Below the pieces are notes generated by a model. It was given only the letters and a program-made list of their open reading frames with translations. It ran no database searches and had not been told where the DNA came from. DNA of 64,000 nt from Sclerurus mexicanus (lineage: Eukaryota > Chordata > Aves > Passeriformes > Furnariidae), in NCBI GenBank assembly GCA_013396755.1, contig VWZF01006901.1, forward strand, positions 776,419 to 840,418, given 5' to 3'. The first letter of the stretch is position 1, and every line of letters begins with the position of its first letter. Both the position numbers and the translations under genes were made by a program. Shown piece after piece: positions 44,228 through 59,200 of this stretch.

Positions 44228-47200
44228 CTGTAGAAAAGAGTGAAGGATTGATTTCAGATGCGTTTTAAATTCAATCTGGAGATGTAGTAACTTAGCTGAG
44301 ACTTACATCTAGTAATTTATCTTGTAAGTTTTTCTCCAAAGCTATTTTTAGAGGCAACTAAAGTTTCCTCAATTAAGAAGTGAGCATACAAATCAGTAAT
44401 GGTTAGTGGCAAAACTGTAGCTTTGCTCCAGCAAACGCAGACAATTGCTGTAGTGTGGCCTTGCACAGACAGCTGCAGTTCTAAGAAGCTTCTTTATCAA
44501 ATGCAAACAAATTAAGTGACTAAGCATTTTGGGGAGGGGGGAGAAGAGCACAGCTACTGAAAGGAGACTTGGCACGTGGTCTCAGCTGGCCAAGGATAAC
44601 CTACACTCTGACTCTCTTACTCCAGTAGTGCTGCTTAGTAGGTTAGTAGGGTAGGAGATGTTTTTGCTGAGCTATGAAGCGTTCTCCAGCTCAGCTCTCT
44701 TCAGACACCCCTGAGGCAGCAGAGCCAGCAGCAGCTGAGCCCACAGCCACAACAGCAAAGTAACATCTAAAATTACAGCTTCAATAAATACTCAGTGGGC
44801 ATTTGAAAGAACCGGTACCTTTGCCTTTCTGCTTTGTATGAGCTTGTGAGTTCATCAAAAAGCTTGCCATTCATTTCCATCAGGGTTTTCAGCACGTTGT
44901 ACACCAGTGCCACAATGGTTCTAAAACAGAAGGAGCACAGCCATTAGAGTTAATGACAAAATTAACTTCACTAACCAAGCACTTGATTTCTTTTTTGGAC
45001 TCTGAGCTTCTAATTCAAGATACTACTGTAAGGTCAGGGACTTTCTGAAATAAAATCCTTTTCATTGTATTAATTTACAGAGGAAATTATAGTATAGTCA
45101 AACATTTTTTGAAATGGCTATTTAACCTTAAATTCCTGACTTCTGTAATTTGCACAAGGTATAATTATTCATGCTGTGGTTGTACTCTAAAGCCATTCAA
45201 TTATGTTAACCTTTAATAAACCAAGTTTTAACAACAACTTCGTAAAATTTGGGTGATGAAATATGAGAGTCCAGACAAATAAAACTTCTGGCTAATAGCT
45301 TCAAGAAGGCAGCAGGGGAACCACAGGCACGTGGTTTAGCACAGCCACACAAAGGTCTCCCAGCAGTGTTTCTGGCCAGCGGGCAGTGTTGTTGCACATG
45401 CCCCTTTAGAGAACTGAATGGAGAACATCAGATAATGGCTTTGGGTACCTTAGTTTAATAAACTCAACAGCACAAGCAACACTGGCTGCGTTACATGGCT
45501 GCCCATATTTCCACATTACATATCACCCTTTTTGTGAAAGCATTTGTATTTCAATAAACGATCTTAAGCATTGTGTTGTTTATCTCCTTTAAACACACTC
45601 AGTTATACAAAAAAATAAAAACAATTTATTGCTGAAACATTAAAAGGTGCCTGTCATTAAGCTTATCACTGATCAAAAAGTAGGTAAACTGTCTTCCCAA
45701 TCTTCTCCCCCACCAGCAGTTCCCATTGACTGCAAGGCTGCAGCCCTCTGATGTTGAAAACTGAGTTTAAAAAAACCAAACTTAAGGAAGTAATCAAAGG
45801 ACCAGGTTTGCCTTTTCAGTACATTGTCCATTGTGGCACTAGGAAATCTCCCAGCTGTTCAGCAGAGCCTTGCACTCATTCAAAACACGCAGTACGCTTT
45901 GCCTGTTTACAGGCTTTTTTAAAATTTTATTATTTTAATTTTTTTTTGTCCCCTGGCTTTCATGTGGTTTGAAGTCAAAAGTTTATTCAGGATTTTGGTT
46001 TTCTGACAGGAAAAGCTTGATTTTGAGTGTGTAGTTAAGTTCATATCAGAGAGCCAGATGGATATAAGCATATTTTGCTCCCTCCAAAACAGACTAAAAA
46101 CAAAGTCTCAGACTTTCTTCCCCAAATGTCCTCATCCTCCAGGTATGCAATTATCCTGTGTCTTTTAATTCCTTCATAAAGAGCAACTTCTGTCTGCAGC
46201 TAGGAAAAGGGGGACATTCACCAAATTTGTTGAGGTCCCAAATATCTTGACACTCCAAGAACTAGTTCCCTAAAATTTATATTCAGTCTCAGCTGCTATG
46301 TTTACAACTAGACACCATCTAGATAAATTCAGAATAACTTCAAAGCCTCCAAGAGCTTAAAACAGGACATGTGATTTACTCCAGAGTTGTGGGAAGCTCT
46401 TGCTCACCTCACCCTGGCTTTTGCCTACACGAGCTTCACATTCTGCACACTGATTTGCATCTCAATTCAGGGTGCTGGCACCAGCACACTTGGCTTTTTA
46501 GTATTTCAATACTATTACTGCTTCTTTCAAACATGATATAAAAATACTAATATTTAACTTGTGGCATTAAATAAAATATGAAGTAGTCACTCATTTCTCA
46601 GTCCTACCATCCTTTATAGTCGTAGGTGTTACTGTTATCTGAGAGTATCTTTTCCCCTTCTCATCTCACTGAGAAACAATAACTAATTATGAAGACAGAA
46701 TTTTATTCATTTTAAAGTAGTAAAAGACAGTAAAGCATAAATACAGCAGAAGCAACCCTTAGAAATGGTTTTGGTCTAAGTAGCATTGATCTGCATTTTG
46801 AACTAACACAGAGGATCAAATGTGATTACAGTATGAAGGCCATCATACAATTTCCTCACACTTTTTCAATAAATTGCAGGTCCCCATCAGAACAATGAAA
46901 GCACAATATAGCTGACAGTGGTGTTCAACTGATTTAAGTAAGAATGAAGTCACAAGCTCACAATCCAAACCTGAAAGAGTGGACAATTTATGTGGTACTA
47001 TAAACAAAATTAAACATTACATACGGATTCCAGTGTTCTTTGGAGATCTTGTACAAACTGCCAAACATAATTGGTAAAATTTTATCAATGTTCTCTTCAA
47101 TCAGGCTAAGAATATATTCATTATTCCAGAAGTACAAAGCTCGTTCTGCAACCTGAAACACAAAGTTTAGGGGTCAACAACCATAAAGTAAGTTACTACA

Positions 47201-50200
47201 TGGGGTTTTTTTTAAATACTTTTTTTTTTATTTACCTGAAAATGTGAACTTGACACGCTCTTGGATATTTGCTTAAATAAAGGCTCTTCTATTTTTTTGA
47301 ATTGTGTCGGTTCTATTACATCTAAGATTTCTTCAATTTCACCTAAGAACATTACCTGTTGGCATTAAGGAAAAAAAAGTATGAGAATGTTCTATATCAC
47401 AAGTATAAAGAGAAACAAACAAAACACAGCTCATACATTAGTCACAAATCCTGCAAAGAACACTGTGTATAATTACAACACATTAGACATCCACAGGGTT
47501 TTTGCAGCCTCAAAGAAGTCAAACATCAATTTCAGCTACCAGATCTCCTGTTGGACTTCTTTTGTGTAAACACTCTCAGTACTTCACCAAACTGCTTATG
47601 CAGAAAATGAGCATTTTATTTCAAGAATGGCTGCAGAGATTACGATTATCCAAGATCTCCAAAGTAAGTTTTGAAGTGATGAATAGTTAATTCCCATCTA
47701 AAATTGCAACCAGCATAACACTGGGTAGGTGGCACAGAAAAATTTAACGCCACTCAGAGAAATGGGGACAACAGCATTGAGGGATCTTTTTAAGAACTGT
47801 TGGGGATGGAATCTGGTGGTATAAATCTTTTTAAACTCCTTTTAACTACATAGGAGAAACCAGAAAAAAATGAGTTTTCCATGACAATTTAAAATTATTT
47901 CCATACTACAAAAAAGGTATGCTTGCTTTACCAGACACTTGCTCAGAATCTCAAAACGTGTCACACTGTAGATGACTACCTTCAACCTGGTCTATATCTA
48001 CTAAAATATTTGTCACCTCAGAAAATTGTTTCTCTATACAGCATCTTAATTAGAATGCAACTTTGAATATAGTTTTAACATAGTGAGAACAGAGATATAC
48101 AAAACAATCACACTGAGTGTCTTGACAGAGGAGAGTGCCTAAAAAAGATTAAGAACCGCAAGTGTTCTGCAAAATCTCTTGAAGAGCACAGCAGATAGGT
48201 GGTTTGTGAACCTGCCCCACCAACATTTTACTTTGCAGCAGACACCAGAAATAGGAGACAAAACCAACCTCTTTCTGACTGCATGTTTTGGGCCAAAATT
48301 TGAGCAGCCCTCTGATGACCTATATGAAGAACACAAACAAGTTAGAGCAGAACAAGTTTCTATTACATACTTGATAAGATAAAAAAAAAAAGGACTAGTT
48401 TACTTTTCCTTATCCAGAGGTTCAGTGAAAACTGAATACAGCTAAATGTAGTTCCGCTGAAAACAAGCACTCATTTAAATATTTATCTTCTTTAGGTTAT
48501 CAGAATAACTTAGACCCTTATCACTTCGCATGTCTGCAATTATCCATTCACACTCTGCTCCCATCCCAGCACAGACATTAATTGATAGGATGCTGATCAC
48601 ATCGAAGCATCACAATATGAAGTTAAACCCCCTGTAGCTAAACTTCACTGATCATTTTTTGTCTTCTACTCATCTGTACTTTGGGGAGCACCTGCCTTGG
48701 CATCAAAGGCTTGAAGCCTGAGAGGAAGCAGTATATGCTGCCTGCACAAACAAGGTTCTACAGAAGAGCCGTGGCCTCCAACAAACACTTCCTTTTCTGT
48801 GCTACAATTTGAAATGTTACACTGGAAACTTGAAGTAAGAAAGATGTGAACTTGCAGAGAAAATATATTTCAGTATCTATATTGGAAACTACCCTACACA
48901 AAACTGGAAAAAAAAACCCCTTTGGGAAAATTAATTGGAAAGTACAGAGGAAGGGGGGACACAACAAAGAACAGCTAGAGGCATTTTTCCTAGAAATGAA
49001 ACATCTCAGATGGCATCTAAATTACAAAATTAATGCTGTCTTGGGAAAAAAAAAAAAAGCAGAAGCAGAAATGTTCACAGAGCCTTATAAGCTTTCATTC
49101 TGAGGAAAGGACTTCTATTTTTATGATACAATAGCACCTAATTGATCATATCCAAAGGGAAAATGTATTCAACTACTTGAATACCTTCTATACTTGCTTT
49201 CTGTCATGTTGATTTTTTTTTCCTTCAGCCTTCCAGCTGGCTGTTTTATTCAGAACTACATGTACTATCAAAATGGCTTTCCAGAAGAAAAAGTTAGTAT
49301 GACTTTAAGTGCCCACAAGTCTTTATCCTAGGATACTCACATATCCCTCTACTACACAACTGACTGTCGCTTCAAATGACACTGAGCAAATGCAGAAGCC
49401 TCAGGCAGCTGGTAAAGTTCTATGCTCAAATCCACAAAAACACAGCAAGTTACAAGGAAAGAAGAGTTTCCTCACAGAGCCTTGACTGTACAGTTCTACC
49501 CAGCTGGCTGGAAGATGCAGACCACTGGAATATTAACAGCAGCATCTGACACTGATGAAGGAGCAGGAGGCTGGGGTCAGCCCACACAGGTGACAACTTT
49601 GCCCTCTGGCCCAGAGAGGCAGAGCTCCCTCCCTGGACTGCTCCACTGGCACTGACCTGCCCTCCTCGCTGCTCCGTGGATGCAGAGGCAGAGCCGGGAC
49701 AAGCGGCACAGTGAGGGGGAAGGAGAAGTTTTAAGTTCCCTCATTTCACTGCAGTTACCAGACTGGGCATTCCTGTGCTTGCTTCTCTTCCACTCGAGGA
49801 GTCAGACTTGCATGAAGTAATTACACTTATTTCTCTAAATTAGTAATTTAAATTTGTGTATGTTTAAACACTTTAAATCTAGGCCCATTTTTTGTTAATC
49901 AGCTCATAACTGAGTGACTTGTTATATACTACTGACATTTCGTAGTTCTAAAGAACAAACCCCAACATTTCCAGATATAATAGCTCATTCTGCTGACATC
50001 TTCCCTTCCTTTAGAGCAATGCAAGTAAGCCAAAAAACTTCAGACAAGCACATTTGCCAACAAAAAGCTGTGAGAAGCTACCATACACCCTTAACTGGAA
50101 CATTAATTTACTGGTCTCAAGAGCATAAAATTGAGTGTGCTAGAAAAGTCCTCTTTTCAGCACGTGTTACTGCAAGAGTGTCTGAACATACTTTGCTACA

Positions 50201-53200
50201 GAGACTCATATTCTCAACTTGATAAAGAAAGAACAAGTTTGAGTATAACAGTGCACACCTCATGAAGATACCTATTCCTTGCTCCTACTTGCTGGAATAT
50301 CAGTTTTCAGCATGACTATGCTTCCATATTAAAAAAACTGATACATGTACTTCTATGTTCATAGATTTTATTCAAAGTCGTCAGTATGAACACAGACCTG
50401 AAATCCTGTTGCTCTTACTACATGAAAGGATTAATAGTCTTCCCTGAGCTACCAAATTCTCATAAAGTGACTTACAACAGTAGGCACCTGCTAGAAAAGT
50501 TGTCCCACGTACAAGGACTGCACATTTAGCCTGATTTCTTCAATGTAAAGGCCATTGCACTTAACAGGGTTAGGTAACAAACTCTTCTTGTCAGCTCTGC
50601 AAACATCAGCACTGACCTGAGGCAGACTACCATAGCTACAAGAGCTCATACTGAATGTCCTCTACATTGACCCTGAGTGACAATTCCTGCCAGAAAAATA
50701 ACAGTAAGGTATGTGTGAAGACAGCCTTCTGATGGGGTTCTTAAAATATTACTTGACCTAAAGCCAAGAAAAATTTCCAATGCTATCTCATCAGTTGCCC
50801 CAAATTTTAACATTTACTTTTCAAGCATTTCAGAAAATAAGATGATAAGTGAAGCTTAAAGAAACTAACTTCTCCATAAAGCAAGTTTTCCTATGTGCTC
50901 AGAGTAATGACCAAAGCAAACACAGGCAGTGACTCTGCACCGAGTTCCTATATTTTCTCCATTCTGAATTCTCCTTTACTGATTAAGGAGCAACCAGAAT
51001 TGTATACACATCAGCCCAGATGAGCCTCAGAATCGCACAACAGCACTCCTTCTTCAAAGCCCTGCCTCCTTCACTTCAAAGTCTGGGTTTGGATCCTGCA
51101 TCACACTTCTGTAAATTCATGTCAGGAAGTTCTGACTTTGTCACGTTGTCACTTCATTCACTCTTGCAGGTTTTTATGTAATACTACACGTTTTCTGCTC
51201 ACATATCAACTTTAACTGTCAAAATGCCTGGGTTATTTTATCGCTTGGCTTAAGGAATATGGGTTATGCAATTCTTTTCTCCTCACCATCTCCCACAAAA
51301 TAAGCTTATTGATAATAAGTGTATCTGGGAACACTGCAGCACAGGGGGGAAAAAGATGCTTCAGCACACAAAGCAAATTGCTAGGTACCTTCCACCACCT
51401 AGAGAATAACTTGTCAGCTCATGAGGAACATCAGTACCAAAGTGACTGTGCAGAGAAAAAAACTTGCACTGAAAGACCAGTGAAGCTCAGTGTTGTTTTC
51501 CCAAAGCTGTTTACCTTTTTTAATTTATAGAACAAAATTAGGATTTGCCTAAGCTCTTCATTTTTCTGCCACAATAAGAGATAAAATACTTAAAACCAGC
51601 ACACTCCTAGTGGAGTAATTTCTGATTGTCCAACTAAAACCAGTTTCTGCTGTAGATGGCCTGACATTATCCTGTGTTCCCAGGAGCTGCTGCACTGCCC
51701 TGAGCCTCTGTTCTTTTTTATGGGCCCTGCCAAAGCCCTTGCACGAAGCACTGCAAACCCTTTTTTAGCTGAGCTGTCAATATGTATCATGAGAGAATGT
51801 CTGGCAAAAGCCACTGATGCCTGAAGCACCTGTATTCTGACTGCCAAGAGGCACCCTGGGAACTGAAGAGACAGAACAGAAATAGCGCCTTTGGAACTTC
51901 AGAATTCTGTCTAAATAAAGTGTTGTTATTATTTTCAACTTTTGTTTTGGGATTGTTTATACCCTAAAACATTTCTACTTCATACAGTGGCTAAGCACTA
52001 GCAATCAATATCAAAAACATAGAAATTTTAGTTATTATAAGGAGAAAATACTTGTTTTGAGAAGTTGTGAGAAGCTTAGCAGTTTGCATGGTAGAGAGAG
52101 ATTTAAATAAGAGTTTGAATGACTAATATCTTGGCCACAGGTTAAGAGATAACTGCCCTTCCAGACCCAGCATTTTCTTAGCAACTGTTTTAGATCTAAT
52201 TTTTTTTCCCCCCAAAGAACACCCACCTATGGATCTTTGATTGGGATAGTATAGACATCACTGGTATATGATTCTAACAAGTTACACTGAAATACTTAAT
52301 GGAAATTAAAAACAGAAAAACACTCAACTGAAAAACACTTACAGGCTCTGTTAAAGTTGTATCTTTTTCCAGGAACTGTACAACACAATAGGCGAGCTAG
52401 AATGTAAGTCATATGATTATTTAGTTTAAACAGACACTGTTTAGACATTGCAGCATAACTATCACAACTTCTAATAGAAGCACTTCAGATCATGGGGGGA
52501 ACCCAACCCAAAACATCCCTGCACAGCCATTTCATATTAATCCAAACTAAACAAAACAGCAATTAAAGCAGCAAGATACACAGGCCTGCTCTATCTTACA
52601 AAAACTTCCTGTACACCAAAAATCATCTTTATTTTCCGTCCTAGAAGAAAATTACTTTTAAGCTTGACAGGTATTTCCCTAACTCAGAACCAGTAACTAG
52701 GCAGATTTTTCTTAACATTAATTCCTGTATTAACATTACAAAGCTATCATTTTCAAACCTCTGTAATGGAGTAAAAAAGGCCATACTTTCAGTAAAAAAC
52801 CCAAGTTTTAACACAGGTTTGACTGAGCACACATTGCACACTGCTCAAATGCTAGACACCTACAGCATGCAACATTCAGTGGTAAGTTTACAGGTGAAAG
52901 AATTTTAACCCATTCCAAGGCCACAAGAGATCAGGCAGCTGAGTGTCCTGTTCCAATGCAGCAATGGCCAACAAGTGCCTGTGGAAGGGTGTAAGAAGTG
53001 GGAAAGCATAATGTCATCAAGTCACCAGCACTACTATCCCAGCCTCTAGTGGGTTCTGTGCAGGCGTTTTCTCAAGCCAAGGTCTGACGTTTCATGTTAT
53101 ATAATTACTTCTAGTTAAGTTAATTAGCACATAGCTGAGAAACTAAACAGTTATTCCACACAGAAACCATACAATACTCCTATTACTGAAGAAGTTATAA

Positions 53201-56200
53201 TCCTAGATTCCATTAAGACTGATTTTAAGAAGTTATAGTATTTTTCAATTAGCCATATAAAGCAAAGACATAAATTGCATACATGTGTTACATTTCACTA
53301 CTCAGGATGCTTGAAGTAAAGCATTACCTTTTTTCTTTTTTTTTTTTTTTTTAAATCTGTTATGCCAAAGCAGATAATTACAATGCTGTAATTGCAACAG
53401 GTCTAATTTATGTCTTTTACCCTTCGGCTATGGATGTATTTGTGCAGATTGAGAAAACAATAAATGTCACACATGAATCTTATAAAATCCATTATATATA
53501 TTTTGTACAGTATTGTTTTACTGTTCCAAGACACAAATACTCAAGCTTAATTCAGCTTTAAGGCTTTCACTTTCAGGACTGCATTTGCACTACAGCAACA
53601 AAGCAACCAGGCCACTTCAGATTAACAAAGAGATTTAAGGCCAGCTTACACCTTTGGGATAATAGGAAATGAGGAACTCACAGTGCTTGGTGTGTGTGCA
53701 AGGCACTAGTGTTTTATGGAGGGATAGAGGTGTGGCCTGGTCAGCAGACTAATCACTACTTTTAAGTACCTAGTACAACTGAATTAATAGGGCCCCTTTC
53801 AGGTACCCATGAACTAGATTTAACATACTCCAGAAAAAAAGGGTGGCTTTCTGCATTTACCTATCCCTGAGAACACCTTTGGGAGGTGACTGCTGCCTTT
53901 TGTATCACTGACTCATTCCAGGGAGCAGCCTATTGCATAGCAATAAACCACAAAGACAAGTGATTTAATTAATTTAAAACTTTGTATGAGAATTAGGAAT
54001 TAACTGGGCTCCTGATTTGATCCTGTTTGTAGACGATAGTCATAATGATTCACACTTTAATTAGAAACTCATTTCCTGGTATCCTTAGTCTGTAAGGAGC
54101 TGTATTAGTGAGCTGAGTTACAAAGCAAGTTTTAATTAGCCACAGCAGAATTACTGGCAAGTTTGCATCAAATATATTCAATACTCAAGTGCCATATGTC
54201 TGGAAAGCATACAGATTATCCCTCAAATAAAATGCTGAATGTCTGCGGCAAGTATAAGAATCAAAGTCAGATGAAGAACTGCAGCATTCTGACAGCGTGT
54301 CATGGATCTACGTAATTTCTAGCTGATCCAGAGAGCTACTACGCATTTCTGCCATTTATAAATGGCAACAACATTGTCCTCCCCACCCCATCACTGGTAT
54401 GGCTTGAGAAATAAAAAAATAACCACTTCTGAAATAAGTACCTGGCCGTACTCAAAAGTTCCTTTATAAACAGCATTTAGGTTACATAAAGGAAATGACA
54501 ACAGCATGCGGTCCTGGGATTAAATGAATCTTAAAGTGTGACAAGACTGCAAGCAAAAAAGCTTCCCACTTCATGACATAACTGACTCACTGTTACATTC
54601 TTTCATTTGTTATAGATGCTAAATAGCACAACAAAACTAACATTTTAAAAAAAAATCTTATGGATCTTATATTTAAGTGTAACTGTGTGACTGAGTTTGC
54701 AGGTATTTTGGAATATTTTATTATAACACATTCTGGTTTAAAACTTCATTAGTTTAAGATGCAAATACAAAAAACCCCACCACTCTTAGAAATAGGCAAA
54801 AGCTTACCTGTGCATGAAACAAAGCTAATCCCTTTGCAGTATGCATGGGAATCAGAACTTTCATAAGGAACTGTTTGTGTTCTGCTTTCAGTGGCAGTGC
54901 AAAACCATTGATAATACTGAAAACATGAATAAGCAGGATTTACTTTTAATTAAAAAATATTTTATTTCCTAGCAAGTCAAGAATTTCTCTAAGTTCAAGA
55001 GACACTCCATTTCCGATTCCTTCTAAACCTGATTATTTTTAAGCCATAAAATAGCCGTACACATGCACAAACTTTAAAATTTTGGTACCATGAGAGTTTA
55101 GACTCTTCAGAGGAATATCAGAGAACCATAGTAGAAGACAACTAATACTCAATGGATGAGCTGGAGTATTTTTATCATGACCTCCATTGAGTAAAATCTA
55201 TAGTAAGTCTTGCTGTTCAACTGTAAAGCTTAGACAAATGCATCAGGAAGCTGATCCATTTCACCCACCACCACTAGCAACTTGGAGAGAAAAAAGAATA
55301 GATTGCATACAATTTTCAACTATTTTAGTGGTGCAGTTTGAACATTTGTTTTGAGACTGTCAAGCAACCTTTCCCTTCAAATACAGAGTTCAAAAGTTGT
55401 GTCATTGATTCAATAATCTTGTATTTAAGAGTTGATGAGCTATAGAACAGACAAAAGTCCTGCAGGAAATGGTTGGTTTCTTTTTCCCCTTTACATTTTA
55501 AGCAAATCTGAGAAAACAATTTTATCCCTTTCAATTGATTTTCATGAAAATTTGTTCCACAATAGCTTTGCAATGTTTGTATTTTCAGTTAAGACCAGTA
55601 ATATTTATAGAATTTTCTACTGTGAAATGTGTGACAATTTTTGGAAAACAGTAAAAAAACTACCTCAGAAAAACTTCAAAAGTTAAAATTTAAATTAGTG
55701 AAATAATGCAAAAAATAAGGTAACTAAAAAACCCTAGCACTTACAAGGTTTTCCTGAAGAGAATCTAAAGAAAACCAGCCTGCTGAGGATTAAAGCTTTT
55801 CATTCAGCATGAGGGCAAAAGTCAACATTCATCTTCTGAATCAAAGAACAAGTCATCTATCAGATATAAGATAAGCAAGGGTAGATAGGCCTGACAAACA
55901 AGGACCCTTGAGAAACCTTTGGCCAGTCATCTTTAAAACTTGCACCGAAAAAAGAATAATTTATACTCTGTGTCCTAATTTGATAGTCATGTGGTAACCC
56001 AGACAGTATTAATCGTCAGTGACTGCACTTCATCACTTGTTGCTGTAATAACTCTCTTGCCCCCTCCATTCCCAAAGCAGAAAAGCTGAAGCAAACACCC
56101 ACAATAACATGTTGTATTTCTTTTGTGTCAGATCAAACTTACCTTCCTAATATCTCAAGAAGTTCAGCAACACCATTGAAGTGCTCCGTTTCATATATAA

Positions 56201-59200
56201 ACCTGTTACCAAAAGAGACAACCATCAAAAATTGAAACAGAGGATCAGAGAGTCCAAAGAAATAACCCTTAATAAGCTTCAAATAATTGAAAGCCAGATC
56301 ACAGACTAAAACGAGGTCTTCTATTTCAAGAATAAATCACTGCAGACCCAGACCATAAAGGCAAGATAAAATATCTCTCAGCCTACTCACACACACAGCA
56401 TACCTGAGGAAAATGTTGTTTATCTGTTTCCTGATGAATGCTCTTAAACCGAGGAATTTTCCATAAATTCTATGAAGAACTGTCTTTAGGAAATCACGTT
56501 CTCGTGGGTCTTCGCTATCAAAGAGCTCCAACAGCTTTAAAAATTAAATTTGAATGTATTACTTTCGAAGAACTTGAATTTTGTTTTGTTACTACCTGAT
56601 TTGAGTTTTATCTTTAATTTACAAGGTTACATTAGAAAAAATAGAATCAATTTAAATTTTATTTAGATACCAATAATATATTTTCAAAATTACATTTTTA
56701 ATAAAGGTGATTTTTTCAATAAGCTCATCAGCTTCATTCCCTTCCAAAGCCTGTACACAACAGACACCAAAGGCATTCCAGTAATTATTATACTACCAAA
56801 ATAAGAATAAAATTGCAAGAATGACATTATTAAACTATAAGTAAGTGGTTTATACTTGTTCTTTAAGAAATCAGAATGAAAGAAATCTGTCATATTTACA
56901 TTTTTTTAATTAAAAATCTTTACTAGTTATCTCCTAAAGGTACTTATGTCTTGATGGCTGAGCAAAAGCATTCCTATACAAAGAATTTGCAATTAATGAG
57001 GGGGTCATAAAATAAGCACAAGATAAGTAATTATAAACTGCTTCTTTGCTAATACAGACTAAATTCTGCAAGAAGCTAAAAAGACTTTCCATGCTTTTTT
57101 TTTTTGTAGAAAGTTTTCCAAGGACCCAGAAAAGACCATACTCACTCGAAGACATCAAAAAGTATTCCAATCACATAACAGACCATTATTTTTGGAGGTT
57201 TTTTTCCCCTGGATGTCCAAGTAACAGCATACTCAGAAACGCTAGCTGTCTTGAAGAAGTAACTTCACTCAAGTAGTCACTACAATCTCCTGCTCAGCCA
57301 AGGTCTCAGATTAGATATATCTGTACCAGGCAGCACAAGGGACTGGAAACAGCTGCTCAGGAACTTTGTTCAGGCTCATTTCAATTTTATATTTAGAAGG
57401 AATTTCTCAGGGTCACTACTCCACTTTTTTTCCCATATATAGCTAGCTGTTCATTGCATTGTCTTTCTTGTATTCTAAACAAAGATCAAGTGAAATGTCA
57501 GAAACTGAAACTCTACAATAAGGCTCTTTAGGGCCACAGGTCAATTAATAAACTGGGCACCCACAGCCAATAGTTCAGCAGCTGCTGCAGGCCCAAATTT
57601 TATGGGAAAGTTGAATAAAACTGAGAAGGAAACATCTGTAAACAAGAATAGTGACCATATAAGTGGAAATTAAATGCAGTCACTGAGGATGGGGACAGAA
57701 AGTGTCCACCTATGTTTTCACTTTTCATTGCTGTATTGTGATGGCCTGCCAGCACTCACTCTTCAGATACTGAGCAAATAAATATTTTGACAAACAAAAT
57801 CTGGCAAAAAAAATATTTTGACATGGTGGGGAAAAAAATCCCCACTGAGTTCACCTTGAACAAAAATTGCTATGGTATTTCACAGCATAGTTCCTTGAGA
57901 AGCTGTATTTCATAGGAAATCTCACTTCATTTTCTTCCTCATAGTTACTCTGCATGGTAAAGTATGATTTTCCTTTGTATTTTCTTACTTGATTTTTTTT
58001 TCTGTGGTTTAACACACAATAGTAAAGAGAATGACTATCTAGACACAAGTTAACAGATGTTGGAACGCATTTCATGTACAGTAAGTACATGAACTTTTTA
58101 CAGGAAAGTAGGTTGCTATAAGTATTCCTGTGACAAATCTATTAAAAGGAACACAAAAGCACTACAAAAATGTAATTAGCACACTTTTGATTTGACCGGA
58201 ATTAAGTTGAAAATCATTAAAAACACAATTTGCATTCACAAGTTACAAATATCTTGCATTACCAAGCACTGAGGTTGATATCTGAAAACAAAGTGTTGCC
58301 AAAGTTACTAATTACATATAGCCCCTATGGTAACATATGCTGCTTATTTACTGTTTGGCAGAAACCACTGCTGTAACTACTGAAATTTACCATGTCAACA
58401 TGAAAACCTTTAACAGTCCATTTGATACATTACACTTGAGAGGCAATCTTTAAATCTAGGGGTGGGAAAATTCCCCACTTACCTGCTGTACAAATTTCTG
58501 GTCAATATACCGCTTTGCAATGCTAGGCTGAAAGTCTGGGCTCTCCAAAAACCTCAGGAAAAATTCATACACCAACTACAAACATTGAAATGAAAATGTT
58601 TAAGTTAGTAAGTACACCATGACACAGATCTCAGCCCTGTCACCACCACCAAAGCCAGCAGGACTATTCACATGCTTAATAACTACCAGAGGAAATCAAA
58701 GCCTAACACAACTGCTTCATCACAGCCTCCACCAGAATTTACTGAGAGAATTACAGTAAGTATCAAGAACACTAATTCCCAGAAGTGTCAAAGCTTAATA
58801 AATAGTCTACTGAAAATATCACTACTGGGCAAAAAACAAGTTATAAATGTTACACATTTCCTGCCATGTTAAGAATTCATTACACAGAAATAAGTTACCA
58901 AATGCTTAGCAGCACAGAGGGTAAAATTAAGTGCTCTAACATCACATAATTCCTTAAAAAGATGAAGAAAAAGCTGCTAAGTGTTCCTGAAATTAAGTTT
59001 CAGCTGCAAACTCCAAAAAGGAAGAGCCATATAGAAAAGTTGAATGAATACAGAGAAACTAAGAGAGTTTGGCTTAGCGTCAGGTTTCTATATCCTGGAC
59101 ACTCAATTCTAACAACAAGACCCTCTGCACATTTCTCTTCAATATCTGTTATATTTTGCAGCATATTATTTCTATGAGTTGAACTCCCCATTTGAGTCAG

